Shown: positions 59,859 through 64,000 of the stretch, piece by piece
Layout: each line of letters opens with the position of its first letter
Numbering within the stretch: position 1 is the stretch's first letter
From: Anaerolineae bacterium
GTDB taxonomy: Bacteria > Chloroflexota > Anaerolineae > 4572-78 > J111
DNA: 64,000 nucleotides
Direction: 5' to 3'
Assembly (NCBI GenBank): GCA_023151115.1
Contig: JAKLJP010000011.1
Span: 62,001 to 126,000 of the forward strand
Translations under genes and position numbers: made by a program
Notes under the pieces: model-generated
What the model saw: only the letters and a program-made list of their open reading frames with translations
Told to the model about the DNA's origin: nothing
Databases searched by the model: none

Positions 59859-60129
59859 CGAGCAATCCTTTATCTACCAATTCGGCCCGGATCTCGTCAT
59901 AAGAGCGACCGCTTTGCTGGGAGGCTTTGTGGGCGGCGGCTACTCGCCGGGCAGCGCGTAAATTGTCCAGGGTTTCCGCCACAGCCAGGTAATCCTCATA
60001 AGGGATGAGCGTAGCGATGGGCTTGCCGTTCCGTTCAATAACCACATCTCCTATCCCTGTATAAACTTCATCCAGTAAATCTCGCCATTTTTGGCGCGCC
60101 TCTCGGCTGCCGATAGTACTTGTGGGCAT
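59851..60129 (-). CDS. Phd/YefM-type antitoxin
   Basis: 92 residues; AAGGAGCAG precedes the ATG. MPTSTIGSREARQKWRDLLD, VVIERNGKPIATLIPYEDYL is the Phd/YefM N-terminal DNA-binding fold. The C-terminal half (TLDNLRAARRVAAAHKAS to AELVDKGLLDD) is the toxin-binding tail. Its stop overlaps the RelE-fusion start, the usual antitoxin-first order. It is expected to repress its own promoter through the palindrome at 60150-60167. Confidence 0.9.
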   Translation of the reverse strand: MPTSTIGSREARQKWRDLLDEVYTGIGDVVIERNGKPIATLIPYEDYLAVAETLDNLRAARRVAAAHKASQQSGRSYDEIRAELVDKGLLDD

Positions 60130-60149
60130 ATCTGCTCCTTAGAATGTGT

Positions 60150-60192
60150 CAATTGTGTACACAATTGTACCTTATTGACTGATTCAAGTCAA
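60150..60192 (-). promoter_or_regulatory. Autoregulated promoter of the Phd/RelE-fusion operon
   Basis: Minus strand: TTGACT (60192-60187), a 17-nt spacer and TACAAT (60169-60164). The perfect 18-bp palindrome CAATTGTGTACACAATTG (60150-60167) covers the -10 box and the start point. This is the expected placement for an operator of a Phd-type antitoxin. Repression is inferred. Confidence 0.72.
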
Positions 60193-60207
60193 GTACTTCT
60201 TCAATTT

Positions 60208-60235
60208 TTGTAACTTTGCTGTCTTAAAGTATACT
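60208..60235 (+). promoter_or_regulatory. Putative promoter of the E2 gene
   Basis: TTGTAA (60208-60213), 16 nt, then TATACT (60230-60235), 33 nt before the E2 start. It is divergent from the TA promoter, with 15 bp between the -35 region ends. Confidence 0.45.
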
Positions 60236-60267
60236 TGATGAGTATCTCACCGCTGCTGAGGAGCAAC

Positions 60268-61599
60268 ATGGCCGTAGATTTTTTTATTCCCAAATTGGGC
60301 GACAACGTAGATAAAGTCACCATCGTCAACTGGCTGGTGGACGATGGGGCGGAAGTAAATGAAGGCGACGAAATTGTAGAGGTTGAAACCGATAAAGCCG
60401 TGGTCCCGGTTCCGGCCAACGGGCAGGGAGTTTTGCATATCGGCCCCTACAAAGCGGGCGACTCCGTGCCGGTGATGACCGTCGTAGCCACCATTGGCGA
60501 AGGGGAAAGCGTCCCCTCAAAAAACGGCGAAGCCGGAAGCAAAGAAACGAGAGGTGAGGAGGCGACTGTCTCGCCTCCGGCCTCCTCTTTTCCAGAGGGA
60601 GAGGCAACCGCAGGGAGGGGGGAGAGGACCGCCGAACTGCCCAAAATCACACCTGTTGCCCAAAAAATGGCCGCCGACATGGGTGTGGACGTGCGCGTTC
60701 TGGCTGGCAGCGACCACGACCGCATCACCAAAGAAGACATTATCCACGCCGCCGCCCCCACCCAACCCCCAACCCTCCCCTCCACCTCAACTCCCACTGT
60801 TCCCGAACCCACCCCTCCAAGTTCCCCCTCAGTTCCCCTAGTTCCTTCAGTTCCTTCTTCTCCTCCTCAGCCTGCTTCTCCTCCCGACGCCGACATATTG
60901 CAAACCATCCCCCTCAAAGGCGTTCGCGGCATTGTTTTTCGGCGGATGGCCGAAAGCGTCCACACCACCGCCCGCGTCACCCTGGTAACGGAGGTAGATG
61001 CGACCGAATTTGTAAAGCTGCGCGAACAACTCAAAGCCAAGTTCAGCCAGGAGTGGGGCTATACGCCGGGCTATAACGATTTGCTGGGGGTAATTGTCGC
61101 CAACGCGCTGCGGAAGTTCCCTTACATGAACGCGCGCGTCTCGGCGGCGGGGGATGCCATTGAATATTTGAAACCAATCAACCTCGGCCTGGCCGTGGAT
61201 ACCGAGCGGGGCTTGATGGTCACGGTCGTTCGCAATGCTGATACCAAAGGCTTGCAGCAGTTTGGAGCCGATTTCCGGGCGCTGGTAGATCGCGCCAGGG
61301 CCGGCAAAAGCGCCCCCGACGATTTGAGCGGCGGCACTTTTACCATTACCAACCTGGGCATGTATCGGGTAGATGCTTTTACCCCGGTCATCAATCTGCC
61401 GGAAGCGGCCATTTTGGGCGTCGGCCGGATTGTGGCCAAGCCGGTCGCCAGGGGCGAGGAGATAGTTGTCCGCAAAATAATGACCCTCAGCCTCGTCTTC
61501 GATCACCGCCTGGCCGATGGCGCACCCGCGGCCCGCTTTCTGGATTATATCTGTGAGCTGATCGAGGAACCATATCTGCTGTTTTTAATAACCCGATAA
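60268..61599 (+). CDS. 2-oxoacid dehydrogenase E2 (dihydrolipoamide acyltransferase)
   Basis: 443 residues from the ATG at 60268 (MAVDFFIPKLGDNVDKV), with GAGGAG upstream. Lipoyl domain with the lipoyl-Lys K43 (EVETDKAVVPV), a Pro/Ser linker, a peripheral subunit-binding domain (ITPVAQKMAADMGVDVRVLA, DRITKEDI), a second Pro/Ser/Thr linker and the catalytic domain ending in DHRLADGAPAARFL (H413, D417). It carries acyl groups to CoA in pyruvate, branched-chain or oxoglutarate complexes; the sequence does not decide which. No E1 or E3 gene is in the window. Confidence 0.92.
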   Translation: MAVDFFIPKLGDNVDKVTIVNWLVDDGAEVNEGDEIVEVETDKAVVPVPANGQGVLHIGPYKAGDSVPVMTVVATIGEGESVPSKNGEAGSKETRGEEATVSPPASSFPEGEATAGRGERTAELPKITPVAQKMAADMGVDVRVLAGSDHDRITKEDIIHAAAPTQPPTLPSTSTPTVPEPTPPSSPSVPLVPSVPSSPPQPASPPDADILQTIPLKGVRGIVFRRMAESVHTTARVTLVTEVDATEFVKLREQLKAKFSQEWGYTPGYNDLLGVIVANALRKFPYMNARVSAAGDAIEYLKPINLGLAVDTERGLMVTVVRNADTKGLQQFGADFRALVDRARAGKSAPDDLSGGTFTITNLGMYRVDAFTPVINLPEAAILGVGRIVAKPVARGEEIVVRKIMTLSLVFDHRLADGAPAARFLDYICELIEEPYLLFLITR

Positions 61600-61635
61600 A
61601 GCAATAAAAACAGGTTTCATTCTGGAGGTATTCTC

Positions 61636-62565
61636 ATGGCGCACGGCACGCACAATGCTGTACCTGATCCACGCAACGAAAATATTTTGATTTATATCAA
61701 CGGCGAACTGTTCCCCCGCCACGAGGCTAAAATCTCGGTCTTTGACAGCGGCTACCTGGTCGGCGATGGGATCTGGGAGGCAGTTAGACTGCATCAGGGC
61801 GTCCTGGTTTTTCTCGACGAGCATCTTGACCGGCTCTGGCAAGCCGCCGCCACTATCGGCATGGAGGTGGGCATGACCCGCCAGGAGTTGACCGAGGCGC
61901 TGTGGCAAACCCTGCGGGCCAATGAGATGCACGATAATGTCCACGTGCGTTTTATGCTGACGCGGGGCATCAAAAAAACACCTTCACAAGACCCCCGGCT
62001 GACCATCAGTGGGCCAAATTTGGTGATTATTGCCGAGCACAAACAAGCCGACCCCGCCACCAAAGAAAAAGGCGTCCGTCTCTTCACTTCAACTATCCGG
62101 CGCGGCTCGCCCGACTATCTGGACCCCCGGCTCAACTGCCACAGCAAACTGCACGAGGTCATGGCCTTGATCCAGGCCCTCAACGCCGGAGCCGACGAAG
62201 CCCTCATGCTCGACATTCACGGCTTTGTCAGCACTTGCAATGCCACCAATTTCTTCATGGTCAAAAAAGGCGAAGTCTGGACTTCGACCGGGCAGTATTG
62301 TATGAACGGCATCACCCGCGGCAAGGTGATTTATGCCTGTCACAAACACAGCATCCCCTGTTATCAGAAAAATTTCTCGCTGTTCGATGTTTACGGGGCC
62401 GACGAAGCCTTTGTCACCGGCACCTTTGGCGGCTTGACTCCGGTGATCGAGGTGGACGGCCGGACCATCGGTGAAGGTAAATACGGCCCTATGACCCGCC
62501 GGTTAAGCGAGTTATACCGCCAGGAGATTGAACTGGCCGTTCAGGCAGCTAAAAAGCAAAAATAA
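61636..62565 (+). CDS. Class IV aminotransferase (branched-chain or D-amino-acid type)
   Basis: 309 residues; GGAGG precedes the ATG. PLP-fold type IV: YINGELFPRHEAKISVFDSG, VGDGIWEAVRLHQG, RLNCHSKLHE (PLP-Lys K171) and EAFVTGTFGGLTPV. Near 200 the usual EGxGEN is replaced by STCNATNFF, so the subtype is uncertain. A sulfotransferase-like gene follows after a repeat, a pairing also seen in other genomes. It transfers amino groups between branched-chain or D-amino acids and 2-oxoacids. Confidence 0.9.
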   Translation: MAHGTHNAVPDPRNENILIYINGELFPRHEAKISVFDSGYLVGDGIWEAVRLHQGVLVFLDEHLDRLWQAAATIGMEVGMTRQELTEALWQTLRANEMHDNVHVRFMLTRGIKKTPSQDPRLTISGPNLVIIAEHKQADPATKEKGVRLFTSTIRRGSPDYLDPRLNCHSKLHEVMALIQALNAGADEALMLDIHGFVSTCNATNFFMVKKGEVWTSTGQYCMNGITRGKVIYACHKHSIPCYQKNFSLFDVYGADEAFVTGTFGGLTPVIEVDGRTIGEGKYGPMTRRLSELYRQEIELAVQAAKKQK

Positions 62566-62640
62566 GAAATTAGAAATTAGAAATGAGAAATTAGAAAACA
62601 GTTTGCCTCTTAATTCTTATTTCTTAATTCTTATTCCTTA
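62563..62640. repeat. Tandem-word hairpin (AGAAATTAGAAATTAG type)
   Basis: AAATTAG is reiterated four times (AGAAATTAGAAATTAGAAAT, then GAGAAATTAGAAAA) and mirrored by TAATTCTTATTTCTTAATTCTTATT. It starts at the aminotransferase stop and ends before the ribosome site of the next gene. The word family is the same as at 13000-13073. Confidence 0.8.
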
Positions 62641-62651
62641 AGAGGTTTTTG

Positions 62652-63398
62652 ATGACCAAACGCATCTGTCTCTGGTCCGGGCCGCGCAACATTTCTACGG
62701 CCCTGATGTACTCCTTTGCTCAGCGAGCCGATACTACCGTAGTGGACGAGCCGCTGTATGCTCACTATCTCTCCACCACCGACGCCCACACCTACCATCC
62801 CGGTTCGGCTGAAGTCATGGCCGTTCAGGAAAATGACGGCGCTAAAGTGGTCAGAGAGGTTATTTTAGGCGACTATCCCACGCCGCTGGTTTTCTTCAAA
62901 CACATGACCCACCATCTGGTCAACCTTGACTGGGATTTTCTCGATCAGACCCTCAATGTCCTGCTCACCCGCGACCCGCGTGATATGTTGCCTTCCTATG
63001 CCAAAAATGTCGAGCAGCCAACCCTGCGCGACACCGATTACGCCGATCACCTCAAACTGCTCGATTATCTGCGCTCGCGTGGTCAAACGCCGCCGGTGCT
63101 CGATGCCAAACAGGTGCTGCTCAATCCGCGCGGAGTCCTCAGCCGGCTGTGCCAACAAATCGGCATCCCCTTTGACGAAGCTATGTTGAGTTGGCCGGCC
63201 GGGCCACGACCGGAAGATGGCGTCTGGGCCAAGTACTGGTATCATAGTGTTCACCAGTCCACCGGCTTTGAAGCCTATCGCCCCAAAACCAGCCCTTTCC
63301 CCGAACATTTGAAACCCCTCCTGGCCGAATGTCAGCCTTACTATGAGCAGTTGGCGGCTTTAGCCATTCAGTCCGACCAGTCTCAACCCGAAAGGTAG
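62652..63398 (+). CDS. Sulfotransferase-family protein
   Basis: 248 residues from the ATG at 62652 (MTKRICLWSGPRNISTALMY). A TTG one codon upstream is also possible. RICLWSGPRNISTALMYSF is the 5'-phosphosulfate-binding motif, and VLLTRDPRDMLPSYAKN the 3'-phosphate-binding loop (RDPRD). It resembles the sulfotransferases often encoded beside class IV aminotransferases; the acceptor is unknown, and activity is not proven. Confidence 0.85.
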   Translation: MTKRICLWSGPRNISTALMYSFAQRADTTVVDEPLYAHYLSTTDAHTYHPGSAEVMAVQENDGAKVVREVILGDYPTPLVFFKHMTHHLVNLDWDFLDQTLNVLLTRDPRDMLPSYAKNVEQPTLRDTDYADHLKLLDYLRSRGQTPPVLDAKQVLLNPRGVLSRLCQQIGIPFDEAMLSWPAGPRPEDGVWAKYWYHSVHQSTGFEAYRPKTSPFPEHLKPLLAECQPYYEQLAALAIQSDQSQPER

Positions 63399-63432
63399 CA
63401 GATGTGGAAACTTGTAGAGTTATACCACAAGT

Positions 63433-63511
63433 AACAAGGTAGCAGAGTCGCAGGGTAGCAGAAAAATCTCTGCTACTTTGTGATCCTGCTACCTACTACC
63501 TTGCAACCTTG
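63433..63511. repeat. Tandem-word hairpin (GGTAGCAG type)
   Basis: CAAGGTAGCAGAGTCGCAGGGTAGCAG at the left faces CTGCTACCTACTACCTTGCAACC at the right. The words AGCAG and GTAGCAG recur, and CAGAGATTTTT-like bases pair in the middle (AGCAGAAA/TCTGCT). It lies in the 219-bp gap after the sulfotransferase gene. Confidence 0.75.
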
Positions 63512-63538
63512 ATTAGAATCAAAACATCCCCCTTTTGT

Positions 63539-63567
63539 TTGTTGAAACAGGGTTATTTTGCTATACT
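63539..63567 (+). promoter_or_regulatory. Putative promoter of the FGE-domain lipoprotein gene
   Basis: TTGTTG (63539-63544), 17 nt, then TATACT (63562-63567), 51 nt before the ATG at 63618. GGAGGAG precedes the start. Confidence 0.5.
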
Positions 63568-63617
63568 CTGTCGCCAGCCCTTATAAATACTATTCTGATT
63601 TGGAGGAGAATGAAAGA

Positions 63618-64000
63618 ATGAAAAAGCTGCTTTTGCTTGTAACTCTGCTTCTATCCGCTTTTGTGGCAGCATGTGGTCCCCCCCCGCAAGCAGGGGGCGG
63701 TGACGCTGGTCAGACCGCCGCGACGACGGAAGGACCGGCCAATACGCCTACGCCGGTAGTTTTGGCTACGCCGACCCCCAAACCTGCGCCGCCCACGCCC
63801 ACCCCCAGAGCAACTCCCACCGTAGCGCCCATTGAATCAGCCACCGAAGAGGCGGCCGGCGAAGCGACGACCGAAGGCACATCTGAAGCGGAAGCAACCA
63901 CCGAGGCCGCCGCGACCGAGGAACCGGCTGCGGTGCCCATCCCCGAAGATATGGTCCTGATTGACGCCGGCCCCTTCACCATGGGCCAGGATGGTGGCAA
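63618..64000 (+). CDS. Lipoprotein with FGE-sulfatase (formylglycine-generating-like) domain, truncated by window end
   Basis: 127 codons seen. An earlier ATG at 63610 ends after three codons, so 63618 is the start. Signal LLLLVTLLLSAFVAACG with a lipobox (AAC), then a Thr/Pro/Glu/Ala linker (TPTPRATPT, EEAAGEATTEG), then PEDMVLIDAGPFTMGQDGG. This last part is the start of a formylglycine-generating-enzyme/sulfatase-modifying domain (MVxIPAGxFTMG). Its Cys or metal residues lie outside the window, so enzymatic or binding role is open. Confidence 0.85.
   Translation, partial: MKKLLLLVTLLLSAFVAACGPPPQAGGGDAGQTAATTEGPANTPTPVVLATPTPKPAPPTPTPRATPTVAPIESATEEAAGEATTEGTSEAEATTEAAATEEPAAVPIPEDMVLIDAGPFTMGQDGG

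Overview
The window looks like chromosomal DNA from an uncultured-type Chloroflexota bacterium, probably from the Anaerolineae/Caldilineae side. This is an inference from gene style: lipoproteins with long Pro/Thr linkers (TPTPTP), PD40/TPR and DUF5107 proteins, many orphan response regulators, NFACT/RqcH, DUF433/DUF5615 and BrnTA toxin-antitoxin pairs, TTG/GTG starts and a very high load of short dispersed palindromes. I see no rRNA, CRISPR array, prophage or transposase gene.

Layout. 1-6.3 kb (mostly minus strand): a truncated STAND ATPase, a Thr-rich lipoprotein, isoaspartyl peptidase, RecJ and two small membrane proteins. 6.6-12 kb (plus): methionyl-tRNA formyltransferase, a PdtaS-like kinase overlapping a PdtaR-like ANTAR regulator, and glutamine-dependent NAD synthetase. 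12-13 kb (minus): tRNA-Ile(CAU) interrupted by a group I intron, tRNA-Gly(UCC), an orphan receiver and tRNA-Pro(UGG). 13-17 kb: two surface proteins (zinc ribbon-TPR-PD40 and a DUF5107 lipoprotein). 17.1-17.7 kb: a decayed antitoxin/HTH locus.

17.7-30.9 kb (almost all minus): a solute-uptake/acetate-switch-like module. It holds an SSS symporter fused to a histidine kinase (CrbS-like), two receiver proteins, an ActP-like symporter with its DUF4212 small subunit, a cNMP-CBS-DUF294 nucleotidyltransferase, a CitMHS/NhaD-type transporter, and a membrane protein joining a degenerate kinase-like core to a DnaQ-type DEDDh exonuclease. A relic of a Ser/Thr kinase and a NarL-type two-component pair follow.

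34-47 kb (plus): an MBL hydrolase, a TPR protein, a 1620-residue secreted protein with eleven tandem ~106-residue repeats, a Gly-rich DUF11 membrane protein, an M16 peptidase, and a GH-like/SpoIID/carboxypeptidase-regulatory fusion. 47-55.8 kb: HD phosphohydrolase, a DUF433/DUF5615 TA pair, xseA and xseB separated by a sugar-nucleotide epimerase, a BrnTA TA pair, a polysaccharide deacetylase, and an OmpR/HK two-component system. 55.9-64 kb: RqcH; a Phd-type antitoxin with a most unusual 685-residue protein that joins a RelE-like toxin to a receiver, two VOC domains and a NusG-like KOW domain; a pyruvate/2-oxoacid dehydrogenase E2; a class IV aminotransferase with a sulfotransferase-like partner; and a truncated lipoprotein entering an FGE-sulfatase domain.

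The best candidate for something undescribed is the Phd / RelE-REC-VOC-VOC-KOW operon at 57.8-60.2 kb, whose promoter carries a perfect 18-bp palindrome over the -10 box. Other strong points are the intron-bearing tRNA-Ile, a set of intergenic hairpins whose arms are reiterated short words (a different word at almost every locus), two copies of a MITE-like element, and four copies of a REP-like TGTCATTTCGA repeat.
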